Shown piece by piece: positions 26,300-34,718 of a DNA stretch of 64,000 bases. A program made the position numbers and the translations under genes. Within the stretch, counting starts at the first letter, position 1. The number at the start of each line of letters is the position of its first letter. The DNA is from JANSYA01 sp965243385 (GTDB lineage: Bacteria; Spirochaetota; Leptospiria; Leptospirales; Leptonemataceae), in the NCBI GenBank assembly GCA_965243385.1, contig CBDEUV010000002.1:1798001-1862000 (forward strand), read 5' to 3'. The notes below the pieces were generated by a model. It was not told the DNA's origin and made no database searches. It saw only the letters and a program-made list of their open reading frames with translations.

Positions 26300-27010
26300 A
26301 TGAAAGGCATCATCAAACTGTTTGCAATTCTGATCGCGGTCTTTTCGACTTCGTTCGCATTGAATCTCGTCTTCGGCTGGATCACGGCCGAATCCGTAAA
26401 CGCGACCTTAAGCGCGCTGCGGTCTTCGCCGAACGCGACTGTGTGGCTCGCCGCGGTCGTCGTCGCGGTACTGGCGGTCGACAGCGTACTGGCGGTTCCA
26501 ACCATCACGACGATCATTCTGGCCGGTTATTTCCTCGGACCGGTCGCCGGCGGCTTCGCGGCATCCGGTGGAGTCATGTTCGCCGGCGCGATCTGCTTTT
26601 TCGGCAGCCGCCTGGGCGGCGAGCGCTTCTTCCACGCGATCGTTTCGCCGGAGGAAGGCGCGCGACTCAAAGCCTGGTTTGCATCAGCCGGCGGCCTGGC
26701 GCTCCTGCTGTCACGCTCGTTACCGATGCTGCCGGAAGTGCTTTCGTGCATCGCCGGAATGTCGGGCATGCGCGCCGTTTCGTTTTTCGCGCTCTTCGCC
26801 GCTGGCAATATCCCTTTCGTATTTCTGGCGGCCTGGGCCGGCTCGGAAAGCAGCTTCGAAAAACCCTGGCCGGCTCTGCTGGTCGGCATGGGAATGCCCG
26901 CGCTCGCCTGGTTGGGCTGGTACCTGTACAAACGCTTGCGCGCGCAGGAACCCCGGTCGAACGGCGACCATCCGAAGCAGACGGAGGCCGCTCGTGGAAC
27001 TGCAGCTTGA
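26300..27010 (+). CDS. VTT/DedA-type membrane protein (TVP38/SNARE-associated family)
   Basis: A 236-residue integral membrane protein with about five or six hydrophobic segments. The central GYFLGPVAGGFAASGGVMFA and FFGSRLGGERFF, followed by SRSLPMLPEVLSCIAGMSGM, fit the VTT (SNARE-associated/DedA) fold. Those proteins act as lipid scramblases or proton-coupled flippases in the inner membrane. ATG 26300 has GAGGT 5 bases upstream. The gene is sandwiched between two DUF2141 genes and overlaps the second one by 17 bases. The C-terminal tail is hydrophilic (RAQEPRSNGDHPKQTEA). Confidence 0.72.
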   Translation: MKGIIKLFAILIAVFSTSFALNLVFGWITAESVNATLSALRSSPNATVWLAAVVVAVLAVDSVLAVPTITTIILAGYFLGPVAGGFAASGGVMFAGAICFFGSRLGGERFFHAIVSPEEGARLKAWFASAGGLALLLSRSLPMLPEVLSCIAGMSGMRAVSFFALFAAGNIPFVFLAAWAGSESSFEKPWPALLVGMGMPALAWLGWYLYKRLRAQEPRSNGDHPKQTEAARGTAA

Positions 27011-27407
27011 AATCCAGGGCGTCGCGGCCGAGCGCGGCGGACGACTGCTGGTCTATCTCTTTGGCCGGGACGGTTTTCCGAAGATTCATGCGGCTTCGCT
27101 CCAACAGGCGAGCTGCGCCGTCCCGGTCGCAAACGGACACATGAGCGCGAAGGCGGGCGCGACCTTGCGAACCAGCGTCAAGACCGAGCTCTCGGGCGAC
27201 ATCGCCGTTAAAATCGTGCACGATGACGAAAACGGCGACGGCGTCATTCGCAAGCGCTTCGGTTTCTTGCCCGATATGGGCATCGGCTACTCCCGGGGCG
27301 CCCGCATCGGCTGGCGATTGCCGCGCTTCGAAGAAGCCGCGTTACGGTTGGATCCCCAATCACTGGAACAACTGCGCGTGCCGATCCGGCTGCAGTATCT
27401 ATTTTAA
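26994..27407 (+). CDS. second DUF2141 protein, no signal peptide
   Basis: A 137-residue paralogue of the gene at 25810. The GTG start at 26994 is fixed by GGAGG 6 bases upstream and overlaps the end of the VTT gene by 17 bases. Conserved parts: GRDGFPKIH, then KIVHDDENGDGVIRKRF, GFLPDMGIGYSRGA and a final RLQYLF, aligned with RLQYL of the first copy. Unlike that copy it has no signal peptide, so one protein should be outside and the other inside the inner membrane, on either side of the membrane protein encoded between them. Confidence 0.72.
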   Translation: MELQLEIQGVAAERGGRLLVYLFGRDGFPKIHAASLQQASCAVPVANGHMSAKAGATLRTSVKTELSGDIAVKIVHDDENGDGVIRKRFGFLPDMGIGYSRGARIGWRLPRFEEAALRLDPQSLEQLRVPIRLQYLF

Positions 27408-27422
27408 CGGAGGATATACGGA

Positions 27423-28244
27423 ATGAAAACGAATCAAATGACAGTCTTAATTACGGGCGGAGGGTCAGGCATCGGCCTGGCCCTGGCCCACAAATTTTTC
27501 GCGGCGGGCAATCACGTCGTGCTTACGGGCCGCGACGAGAACAAACTCAAGGCGGCCCGGGCCGCTCTGGAAACCGGCAGCGGAGCCGCAAACCAACGCC
27601 CGGAATCGCCGGCGGGCGAGACAAAAGATCCAGGCGGCGCCCCGCCGCCGACCGTGCGAATCTTTGCCGGCGACGTGGGAGATCGCGAAACGATCCAGCG
27701 CCTGGTCGCAAGCTTCCCCGACGTGAATGTGTTGGTCAACAACGCGGGGATCCAGCACATGTACGACATCACCGAACTGGCCGGCGACGATTTCGCCGCG
27801 AAAATCGAATCAGAGCTGCGCATTAATCTGACGGCGCCGGTTTTATTGAGCCACGCCTTTTTGCCGCAGCTGCGCGAATTCGCCGGGCGCGCGAACGCGG
27901 GCGCCGCAATCGTCAATATAACTTCCGGCCTGGCCCTCGCTCCCAAAGCGAGCGCCCCGACCTATTGCGCTTCCAAAGCCGGCCTGCGCAGCTTTACGAA
28001 GGCCCTGCGTTACCAACTCGAATCGCACGGCGTGCGCGTATTTGAAGTGCTCGCCCCGCTGGTCGATACTGCTATGACCGCCGGCCGCGGCTCCGGAAAG
28101 ATTTCACCCGAGCAGCTGGCGGACGAATTCTGGCGGGGCTGGAAACGCAATCGCAACGATATGTTCATCGGCAAGTCAAAGTTGCTCTATTATGTAAATC
28201 GTTTGTGGCCGTCGCTCGCCGATTCGATTATGCGGAAGATGTAG
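27423..28244 (+). CDS. short-chain dehydrogenase/reductase (SDR)
   Basis: A 273-residue NAD(P)-dependent oxidoreductase with the Rossmann TGxxxGIG motif as TGGGSGIG near residue 12, NNAG (VLVNNAGIQHM), catalytic Ser in NITSGLALA and the YCASK active site (Tyr and Lys). The layout resembles DltE-like SDRs. An insertion rich in Pro, Gly and Glu (residues about 55-80) lies between the second strand and the cofactor acidic residue, longer than in typical members. GGAGGA sits 9 bases before ATG 27423. It follows the DUF2141 set by 15 bases and precedes an aldo/keto reductase by 35, so these genes probably form one operon. Substrate unknown. Confidence 0.88.
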   Translation: MKTNQMTVLITGGGSGIGLALAHKFFAAGNHVVLTGRDENKLKAARAALETGSGAANQRPESPAGETKDPGGAPPPTVRIFAGDVGDRETIQRLVASFPDVNVLVNNAGIQHMYDITELAGDDFAAKIESELRINLTAPVLLSHAFLPQLREFAGRANAGAAIVNITSGLALAPKASAPTYCASKAGLRSFTKALRYQLESHGVRVFEVLAPLVDTAMTAGRGSGKISPEQLADEFWRGWKRNRNDMFIGKSKLLYYVNRLWPSLADSIMRKM

Positions 28245-28279
28245 TTCGGCGACGAGCAGGCCTGGACAGAGGAAACGCG

Positions 28280-29068
28280 ATGCCCCCCTTAACGCACAAA
28301 GTTTTTTTACTCGGCGGCGAGCTACCCGTACACCGTCTCGGGTACGGTGCGATGCGGCTCACCGGTCTGCCCGGAAATTTCGGGCCGTATCCGAAGTGGG
28401 CTGAAGGCGTCGCACTCCTGCGCGAAGCCGTGCGATTGGGTGTCAACTTTTTCGATTCCGCGCGGGCTTACGGTCCCGAATGGGCGGATAAGATCATCTG
28501 CGAAGCGCTGCATCCGTACGCTGAAGACGTGGTCGTCGCGACAAAAGGCGGAGTGGACAAACCCGAGGCGGGACGCATCGTGGTGGACGGGTCGCCCGCG
28601 ACTCTCGCGAAGCAAATCGACGACGCGCTGGTGAATCTAAAGCTGGAAAGGCTCGACCTGTTTCAACTGCACCGGGTCGATCCGAATATCCCATTGACCG
28701 AGTCGGTCGGCGCACTGCAACAGGCTGTCGACGCCGGCAAACTGCGCCTGATCGGCCTGTCCAATGTGACGCGCGAGGAACTCGACGCCGCACTCGCCGT
28801 GGCGCCGATCGCCTCCGTGCAAAATCGATACAATCAGTCCGAACGCGACCAGGACGCGCTGGTCGATTATACGAACGAGCGCGGCATCGCCTTTATTCCG
28901 TACGGCCCGCTGGGCGCGCATCCCATGCGCCCCGGCGCCGCGCTGCCCGCCCGCGAAGCGCTGGCCTGGCTGCTGAATCGTTCGCCGAATATGATCGTGA
29001 TTCCAGGCACAACTTCGCTGGAACACTTACGCGATAATATGAGCGCCTGGGATTTTGACGGGACCTGA
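28280..29068 (+). CDS. aldo/keto reductase
   Basis: A 262-residue (alpha/beta)8 NADPH-dependent reductase. The tetrad is readable: Asp and Tyr in FFDSARAYGPEWA, Lys in VVATKGG, His in LFQLHRVDPNIP. The cofactor region has LSNVTREEL and IPGTTSLEHLRDN. ATG 28280 has AGAGGA 5 bases upstream. It ends 15 bases from the convergent end of another aldo/keto reductase (29084-30106) that shares the HRVD motif, so the two enzymes are distant paralogues placed tail to tail. Substrates unknown. Confidence 0.9.
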   Translation: MPPLTHKVFLLGGELPVHRLGYGAMRLTGLPGNFGPYPKWAEGVALLREAVRLGVNFFDSARAYGPEWADKIICEALHPYAEDVVVATKGGVDKPEAGRIVVDGSPATLAKQIDDALVNLKLERLDLFQLHRVDPNIPLTESVGALQQAVDAGKLRLIGLSNVTREELDAALAVAPIASVQNRYNQSERDQDALVDYTNERGIAFIPYGPLGAHPMRPGAALPAREALAWLLNRSPNMIVIPGTTSLEHLRDNMSAWDFDGT

Positions 29069-29083
29069 TTCGCTGCGATCGCC

Positions 29084-30106
29084 TCAACCATTCAACAAAC
29101 GCATGCCCGCTCTGTGATAACGTTCCCCCGCGGCCGCTCCGCGGGGCGCAACGGCTTCAATCGATGCCAGCTCCTCCGCGCTGAAGACGATATCGCATGC
29201 GGCGACGTTTTCTGCAAGCCGCGTCGGGTTGGTCGTGCCGGGAATCGGCACGACTCCGTCCTGCGCCATCAGCCACGCGAGAGCAAGCTGCCCCGGCGTG
29301 CAGCCCCGCTCGTTCGCCAGCGCCACAATGCGATCCAGAAGGGCCAGATTCTTCGCGAAATTTTCGCCCTGAAAGCGGGGGGACTGTCGGCGCCAGTCGT
29401 CCGGGGCCAGATCCTCCAGAGAACGAAACCTGCCCGAGAGAAAGCCGCGCCCGAGCGGACTGTAGGCGACGAAACCCACCCCGAGTTCACGGCAGAGCCC
29501 CAGCAGCTCGTCTTCGGGATCGCGGGACCACAGGGAATACTCCGTCTGGAGCGCGGCGATGGGATGCGTCGCCACCGCTTTGCGAAGCGTGTCCGGAGCT
29601 GCTTCGGAGAGCCCGATAAAACGAATCTTGCCCGCCGCAACCAGCTCCGCCAGCGCCCCCACGGTTTCCTGAATGGGCACTTCGGGATCGACGCGATGCT
29701 GGTAATACAAATCGATATAATCCACGCCCAGGCGCTTCAGACTGGCTTCGCACGCAGATTTGATATACTCCGGCCGGCCGCTGATCTTCGCGTACGAACC
29801 GTCCGCCGCGCGAACGATACCGAATTTCGTCGCCAGCACGATGTCCTCGCGGCCCCCGCCCGCGCTTCGATACTCCCGGATTGCTCGACCGACCAGTTCT
29901 TCGTTAATATGCGGCCCGTACATATCGGCCGTATCCAGAAAATTCACACCAAGCTCTAATGCACGATGAATCAAAGCTACGCCGCCGGCTTCATCCGGAC
30001 GGCCCTCCCCTGACGTATAAAACTCGGAAAGCCCCATGCAGCCGAAACCCTGTTTCGAAACGCGCGGACCGCCGGCTCCTAATTCGATTTTGTCTATTGT
30101 TTGCAT
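29084..30106 (-). CDS. aldo/keto reductase (YakC/Tas-like)
   Basis: A 340-residue member of the AKR superfamily, closer to the AKR13-type group. Motifs: GFGCMGLSEFYTSGEGRPDE, FLDTADMYGPHINEEL (Asp, Tyr), VLATKFG (Lys), LYYQHRVDPEVPIQETVGAL (His), FIGLSEAAPDTLRKA, ALQTEYSLWSRDPE, VAYSPLGRGFLSGRF and IPGTTNPTRLAENV. ATG 30106 has AAGGAG 7 bases upstream. It is the minus-strand gene after a truncated ridA and a MarR regulator, and may be part of the same regulated set. The natural substrate is unknown; related enzymes reduce aldehydes and methylglyoxal. Confidence 0.9.
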   Translation of the reverse strand: MQTIDKIELGAGGPRVSKQGFGCMGLSEFYTSGEGRPDEAGGVALIHRALELGVNFLDTADMYGPHINEELVGRAIREYRSAGGGREDIVLATKFGIVRAADGSYAKISGRPEYIKSACEASLKRLGVDYIDLYYQHRVDPEVPIQETVGALAELVAAGKIRFIGLSEAAPDTLRKAVATHPIAALQTEYSLWSRDPEDELLGLCRELGVGFVAYSPLGRGFLSGRFRSLEDLAPDDWRRQSPRFQGENFAKNLALLDRIVALANERGCTPGQLALAWLMAQDGVVPIPGTTNPTRLAENVAACDIVFSAEELASIEAVAPRGAAAGERYHRAGMRLLNG

Positions 30107-30176
30107 AGTCTGTACTCCTTAATCGTTCTTTCGTTCTTTCGCTCGTTCAATACCGCCTGCGGTCGCGACGACCGTA

Positions 30177-30404
30177 TCAGGGCACCACGGCCACCGCCTG
30201 GATTTCAATCATCACCCCGGGATGAAACAAAGCTGCGACCCCGACCGCGGCGCTCGCCGGGGGCCGCGCGACGTTTACGTAACGATCTCTGACTTCTCGC
30301 AGAACGGGCAGCCCACTCATATCCGTGAGAAAATAATTCAAGCGCACCAGATCGTCGAAGTCAGCGTCGTACAGGCGATCGACGGCGCGAGCCTGCTTCC
30401 CAGA
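30177..30404 (-). pseudogene. 5'-truncated ridA (YjgF/UK114 family) remnant
   Basis: A 75-codon open stretch begins right after an in-frame TAA (30405-30407) and encodes the C-terminal half of a RidA-like protein: QARAVDRLYDADFDDLVRLN, YFLTDMSGLPVLREVRDRYV, then RPPASAAVGVAALFHPGVMI and EIQAVAVVP. Full RidA proteins are about 125-135 residues, so the N-terminal half and the start codon are missing. The break lies directly against a copy of the MarR operator. RidA trimers use an Arg and residues from both halves, so this piece is unlikely to be functional. Confidence 0.8.
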
Positions 30405-30423
30405 TTACTTAGTATGCTAAATA
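30405..30423. promoter_or_regulatory. second copy of the MarR operator, abutting the ridA remnant
   Basis: TTACTTAGTATGCTAAATA differs at one of 19 positions from the site in front of the MarR gene (30974-30992). The near-palindromic core is TTAGTATGCTAA at 30409-30420. It lies downstream of the MarR gene and immediately upstream of the broken ridA, where it would have controlled an intact ridA. Confidence 0.75.
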
Positions 30424-30461
30424 TTATACCCATCACCGGGGCCCCCTTCTGGCGTCTACGC

Positions 30462-30953
30462 TCAGTCCATCTTCGTTTTGATTTTATTCAAGAGCCCGAT
30501 CAGCGTGCGCTTTTCCGTCAGGCTCAAGCCACGCAGGGCGGTATTAATCGTGCGATAGTGCCCGGGCAGCAGCCGTTTTAACAGATCGCCGCCCGACTTC
30601 GAAAGCGTAACTCGCTGACTCCGGCGATCATCTTCCGCGACGACCCGCTCGACCAGCCCTCGCTTCTCGAGCCGATCGGCCACCCCGGACATTGTGGCAT
30701 TCGAGACGCCGGTGCCGTCCGCAAGCTCGGAGAGCGAAAGCCCCGCCGGATTGCGCCCGAGTAGAATCAGCACGAAAAACGCGCGCTGGGAAAGCTCGTA
30801 TTCTCCGATGTAGGCCTCGAAGCGTTGCTCGACCAGCCCCGCAGTGTGCAGCAGCTGAATCCAAGCTTCCAGGGCCGTGGGATTCAGATCCGGGAATCGC
30901 TTCCCGAAGCTGCGAATGGTCGCCATCGACGGAAGATCCTGTAATTCAAACAC
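30462..30953 (-). CDS. MarR-family transcriptional regulator
   Basis: A 163-residue winged-helix regulator. The core is YELSQRAFFVLILLGRNP, LSLSELADGTGVSNATMSGV (recognition helix) and the wing KRGLVERVVAEDDRRSQRVT, flanked by dimerisation helices. GTG 30953 has AGGAG 9 bases upstream. A perfect 12-bp palindrome TTAGCATGCTAA lies 24 bases before the start and recurs, with one change, in front of the ridA remnant. Both are therefore very likely its operators. MarR proteins typically release DNA when they bind a phenolic or other small ligand. The aldo/keto reductase beyond ridA may be another target. Confidence 0.9.
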   Translation of the reverse strand: MFELQDLPSMATIRSFGKRFPDLNPTALEAWIQLLHTAGLVEQRFEAYIGEYELSQRAFFVLILLGRNPAGLSLSELADGTGVSNATMSGVADRLEKRGLVERVVAEDDRRSQRVTLSKSGGDLLKRLLPGHYRTINTALRGLSLTEKRTLIGLLNKIKTKMD

Positions 30954-30973
30954 CGCCCGCTCCTGTTGGCCAT

Positions 30974-30992
30974 TTACTTAGCATGCTAAATA
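30974..30992. promoter_or_regulatory. MarR operator (autoregulatory)
   Basis: TTACTTAGCATGCTAAATA contains the perfect palindrome TTAGCATGCTAA (30978-30989), placed just upstream of the MarR gene start. The repeat at 30405-30423 strengthens the assignment. Confidence 0.75.
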
Positions 30993-31069
30993 AATGCAAG
31001 CCCTTTTCGGCCGCTGCTGCCGGGAAAGGGGCCCCGCGCTGCGAAACGCGCGGCGCCCGGGCGCAGCAC

Positions 31070-31720
31070 TCAGCCTGCGAGATGCCCGGTCTTAACCCAG
31101 ATCACCGTCGGTTCTTCGACGAAGGGGTGATGCGCGCTCATATGCGGGCTGCGCAGCCAGGTGTGCCGGGGATAGCTGCCGTGTTCGTCTTTGAATTCGC
31201 CGGACAGTACGAAAATCTCTTCTCCGCCGAAATGGCGATGCGGCTGAAAGACTTCGCCCGCCGGCCATTTGACCAGCGCGACGCTTTCGTTCTCGAATTG
31301 ATGCAGCGGCATCACCTGTAGTCCGCCGTAGCCCGGCAGCCATGGCTCGCGATTCGTATCGATTCGCACCTGAGCCGTATCGCGCGGCGAAAACTGATGC
31401 AGCTTTACGAACAACACGCAACCGGTTTCGCTGTAGGGGGCATGCCCGCTCCCCGGCGGGTTTCGCAAATAGGAACCGGGACCCGCGTCGCCGAATTCGT
31501 CGGAGAAAACGCCTTCGAGTACGAAGATTTCTTCGCCGAGGGGATGTTCGTGGCGCTCAAATTTCGAACCGGGTTCGTAGCGCACGATGCTGGTGGCATG
31601 ACCGCGCTCGGCCTCTTCGCGCGCCAGAGCTTTGCGCCACACGCCCGGAGCCGGGCTCGCCAGCCACTCCTGCTGCGCGGTTTCAATAACAACTCTTTCA
31701 GCGAAATCTAAATTCAACAT
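31070..31720 (-). CDS. ChrR-like double-cupin protein
   Basis: A 216-residue protein with two cupin modules. The first has HEHPLGEEIFVLEGVFSDE (about residues 58-76) and NPPGSGHAPYSE; the second has HRHFGGEEIFVLSGEFKDE and RSPHMSAHHPF. The two-His-one-Glu set in each module suggests metal binding. The arrangement matches the C-terminal cupin of ChrR-type anti-sigma factors, but the N-terminal zinc-binding anti-sigma domain is absent, so this is a stand-alone cupin. No sigma factor gene is adjacent. The start ATG 31720 has no ribosome site and lies on a TATAAT-like sequence, so a leaderless or alternative start is possible. Confidence 0.78.
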   Translation of the reverse strand: MLNLDFAERVVIETAQQEWLASPAPGVWRKALAREEAERGHATSIVRYEPGSKFERHEHPLGEEIFVLEGVFSDEFGDAGPGSYLRNPPGSGHAPYSETGCVLFVKLHQFSPRDTAQVRIDTNREPWLPGYGGLQVMPLHQFENESVALVKWPAGEVFQPHRHFGGEEIFVLSGEFKDEHGSYPRHTWLRSPHMSAHHPFVEEPTVIWVKTGHLAG

Positions 31721-31849
31721 ATTATACTATCCTGCATCGCTTCAAATGCGAAGCGCCGTCCGTCGCGAATTAGATTTCCGGCGGCGAACGACGCGTCTAT
31801 ATCCAACGATCGGGTGCCGGCCTTTACCGGCCGGCGATTGTTTCGTCGA

Positions 31850-32617
31850 TCAATTGCGACCGGCGATCACTCCCCCGTCGACATCCCAGATCGCCCCGGT
31901 CACCCACGCCGCATCCTGCGAGAGTAAAAAGACGATCGAATTCGCCACGTCCTGCGCCGTGCCCACCCGACCGATGGGATGAAAGCCGTTGAAACCTTCC
32001 AGAGCCGCATCGACTTCGTCCGGCTGGATAAACGATTCATAGATCGGCGTCTTCACCACCGCCGGCGAAACCGCGTTCACGCGAATGCCGTCGTCCGCCA
32101 GCTCCATCGCCATATGCTGGGTCAGCGCGTGCAACCCGGCCTTCGCCATCGAATAAGCCGAAGACGGCGTGGCCTTGATCGCCTGCCGGGCCCACATCGA
32201 ACCGATATGTACGATGCTGCCGCCGCCGTTGCGTTTCATATTTTCCGCGACCGCCTGACTGATCTTAAAGATCGCGCGATTGAGGCCCATATAGATTTCG
32301 TAATCGTCGTCACTGTGCTGGAGAAAGGGCTTCGGACTGAAATAACCCGCGGCGTTCACCAGATAACGAATCGGATTCTGAGAATCCCGCACGAAATCGG
32401 CGATCTTCTGGATTCCAGCGTCATCTTGTAGATCCGCCTGGATGGCGGCGGCCGAGCCTATGGCCTGCAACTGGTCGAGGGCGCGACCGAGCTTGTCCTG
32501 GTTTTTCCCCACGATCGTAACGTGATTTCCGTTTTTCGCCAGCAGCTTCGCCGCCTCAAAGCCCATTCCGCTCGATCCACCAACGACCAGCGCCGCGCCT
32601 GTTTTTTCTAAATTCAT
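31850..32617 (-). CDS. short-chain dehydrogenase/reductase (SDR)
   Basis: A 255-residue SDR with GGSSGMG near residue 13, VGKNQDKL, LVNAAGYFSP, HIGSMWARQ (catalytic Ser) and YSMAKAGL (Tyr, Lys), followed by the classical VNAVSPAVVKTPIYE and the C-terminal WVTGAIWDVDGGVIAG. ATG 32617 has AGGAAC 5 bases upstream. It is divergent from a histidine kinase gene, with an 18-bp near-palindrome (32688-32705) between them. It lies 129 bases upstream of the cupin gene, so the two may be co-transcribed. Substrate unknown; the G-x-D-GG end is typical of 3-ketoacyl- or alcohol-reducing classical SDRs. Confidence 0.9.
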   Translation of the reverse strand: MNLEKTGAALVVGGSSGMGFEAAKLLAKNGNHVTIVGKNQDKLGRALDQLQAIGSAAAIQADLQDDAGIQKIADFVRDSQNPIRYLVNAAGYFSPKPFLQHSDDDYEIYMGLNRAIFKISQAVAENMKRNGGGSIVHIGSMWARQAIKATPSSAYSMAKAGLHALTQHMAMELADDGIRVNAVSPAVVKTPIYESFIQPDEVDAALEGFNGFHPIGRVGTAQDVANSIVFLLSQDAAWVTGAIWDVDGGVIAGRN

Positions 32618-32687
32618 CTTGTTCCTGCTCCTGCAGCCGCGCTTCCGCCATGGTTGCTCCCATCTCAGATCCCGGCCAGTCAATTAT

Positions 32688-32705
32688 CTATCTATTAGTA
32701 GATAG
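32688..32705. promoter_or_regulatory. palindromic operator candidate between SDR and histidine kinase genes
   Basis: CTATCTATTAGTAGATAG has 7-bp perfect arms (CTATCTA/TAGATAG) around TTAG. It lies 70 bases before the SDR start. No regulator is encoded directly beside it; the TetR gene at 34715-35293 is the nearest candidate. Confidence 0.5.
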
Positions 32706-32830
32706 GCTAGAGGCACACGGGTTTCAAAAAATCGTGATTTTATGTGCCTTTCGGAGATTCCGCTCTCCCGAAATCCTGGCTTCGGCGCCTCCCGGAAATC
32801 CTGATCCAGGCGCGCTCCGGTCTGACCTCA

Positions 32831-34027
32831 ATGAATCTACAACGCACCCTCCGCCAATATCGCCAGAACGACGGCGTCGCCTACTATTGGATTGTGATTA
32901 TGCTGCTCGGAGCCGTGCTCAGCCTTTTACTGCTGCCCTTCGATTTCCACCTGCTCAACGCGCCCGCCAGGATCCCCGTTCTGGTGCGCGGCTTCTGCGC
33001 CTTCGTTTTCGCCCTGGGCGCGCTCTTACCGTACATTTTCAGACAGAATTTCAGTTCGCGCGTCTTTCCGAGCGCATTACTTGTAGCCTGCATTGTACTG
33101 GCAGCTTCGCTCGGCTATCTGGAACGCTACGCGCCGCGAACCATGTACTACAACGGGCTGTTCCAGGGCTTCCTCGCCTGCGCCTTCATGCGCATCACTC
33201 TGCCTTTCGCCGTAGGCGTCTATTGCGCGCCGGTGCTCGTCTATCGGGCGATCGCCGGGGCGGAACACTTCGCGGAGGCGCAACCGGAAATCTTATTGCT
33301 GACTGTGATCGGCTTCGCGGCCAATCGGGGCGTGCGCACCGCGGCGCAGCGCATTGAGCAGGCCGGCCACGCAGCCCTCATGCAATGGACGAGGGCCAGC
33401 GCCCACGAACTGAAAGCGCCCCTGCTGGCGATTCGAATGATCGCCCACGAATTTCCGGAGGATCCAGTACTCGATAAACGGACCGCAAACGCCATGCAGG
33501 AAATTCGCCGGCTCTGCAATCGCGGCCTGGCGGTTCAAAACCGCATTCTGCTAAACGCCCGCTATCAGGATCCGGTTTCCGCTCAGAAGACCCGCATCTA
33601 TGCGGGCGAGAGCATTCGCCGCGCTTTACACGAATACGAATTGTTGAGCGCGGAACAGGCTTCGCTCTTTCACATTGACATCGACCCGGACTTCGAATTT
33701 GACGGCGACTCGCTGCTCTTCGAAAACGTAATTCACAATCTCACAGCCAACGCAATGCGGGCGATTCATGCGAAAGGCAGTGGGAGCGTTCGCATCACCG
33801 TCGATATCGACGGCGATATGGGGCGCATCGTGTACTACGACACCGGACACGGCATCGCTCCCGAACTACTGGACTCGATCTTCGTTCCTGGTACGACCTA
33901 TTCCGGCGGAACCGGTTTCGGTCTGGCGTTTTGCCGGGCCGTCATCGAATCCTTCGGCGGAAGCCTGCGCTGCGAATCGCAGGACGGCGAATACACGCGC
34001 TTCATTATACGCCTGCCGCTGAATTGA
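32831..34027 (+). CDS. membrane sensor histidine kinase
   Basis: A 398-residue kinase. Six hydrophobic segments fill residues about 20-180 with only short loops (YYWIVIMLLGAVLSLLLLPF first), like the membrane sensors of CqsS/LqsS-type kinases for small hydrophobic signals. The catalytic half has His192 in SAHELKAPLLA, an N-box NLTANAMRAIH, G1 YYDTGHGIAPELL and G2 GGTGFGLAF. No receiver domain is attached. The start is taken at ATG 32831, directly before the first basic/hydrophobic block. It is convergent with the response regulator 34056-34718, its probable partner. The CqsS comparison is a topology argument only. Confidence 0.85.
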   Translation: MNLQRTLRQYRQNDGVAYYWIVIMLLGAVLSLLLLPFDFHLLNAPARIPVLVRGFCAFVFALGALLPYIFRQNFSSRVFPSALLVACIVLAASLGYLERYAPRTMYYNGLFQGFLACAFMRITLPFAVGVYCAPVLVYRAIAGAEHFAEAQPEILLLTVIGFAANRGVRTAAQRIEQAGHAALMQWTRASAHELKAPLLAIRMIAHEFPEDPVLDKRTANAMQEIRRLCNRGLAVQNRILLNARYQDPVSAQKTRIYAGESIRRALHEYELLSAEQASLFHIDIDPDFEFDGDSLLFENVIHNLTANAMRAIHAKGSGSVRITVDIDGDMGRIVYYDTGHGIAPELLDSIFVPGTTYSGGTGFGLAFCRAVIESFGGSLRCESQDGEYTRFIIRLPLN

Positions 34028-34055
34028 CGGCGGAGCCGGCGCGGAGGCGTTCGAT

Positions 34056-34718
34056 TCAGCGACACGAGCGCAGGTAGTGGCGCAAATACGCTTCGAATAG
34101 AAGCACACCGTCGTAATCGCGAAAGCCGATCGCCACTTTGATATTATGAATATGTCGGTAGACGGTGGCGACCGCCGTACCGGTCCGGGTCGCGATCTCT
34201 TTCGGTTTCAGCCCCTGGTCCAGCATCTCCGCGATCTGCAGCTGGCCCGATGATAGCCCCTTGATCCCGCGAAAATCGGGCTGCTCGCCGTTGTCGCGCT
34301 CCACGCCGCGGCCGACTGAAAGGATCGGACCGCCGTTTTCAAAGAGCGATCGCACGTAATATATGATTCGCCCTGGGGATTCGTCTTTGGTGATATAGGC
34401 GTCCGCCCGGCCGGGGCCGATCGCTTCCGCAACATTATCCAGGTCACCGTGCACCGTAAGCATGGCGACGGTCTGAGTCGCAGTGGCCGGAGTGGAGCGA
34501 ATCATTTTCAGAGCGTCGAGACCGCCGATCTGAGGCAGAGTCACGTCCAACAATAAAATGTCGGGACGGTTTACGACCAGGGCTTCGCATATACCCATCG
34601 CCGACGGACTCTGGTAAACCACGCGAAACTCACCGCTGCGCTCAAAGACATTCGCGAGACTGCTGCGAAAGCTGTCTTCGTCATCGACGATCGCCACCTG
34701 GATCAAACGCTCACTCAT
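34056..34718 (-). CDS. response regulator with LuxR-like helix-turn-helix
   Basis: A 220-residue regulator. The receiver domain has acidic pocket Asp12-Asp13, phospho-acceptor Asp58 (ILLLDVTLP) and Lys in YITKDESPGRI. The output domain (LSSGQLQIAEMLDQGLKPKE, then IATRTGTAVATVYRHIHNIK) is a NarL/LuxR-like helix-turn-helix with a TVYRHIHNI recognition helix in place of the usual TVKxHxxNI. The tail FRDYDGVLLFEAYLRHYL is specific to this group. Its start codon overlaps the TetR stop (ATGA), so it is translated together with that regulator. It faces the histidine kinase. A close paralogue lies at 38827-39504. Confidence 0.9.
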   Translation of the reverse strand: MSERLIQVAIVDDEDSFRSSLANVFERSGEFRVVYQSPSAMGICEALVVNRPDILLLDVTLPQIGGLDALKMIRSTPATATQTVAMLTVHGDLDNVAEAIGPGRADAYITKDESPGRIIYYVRSLFENGGPILSVGRGVERDNGEQPDFRGIKGLSSGQLQIAEMLDQGLKPKEIATRTGTAVATVYRHIHNIKVAIGFRDYDGVLLFEAYLRHYLRSCR

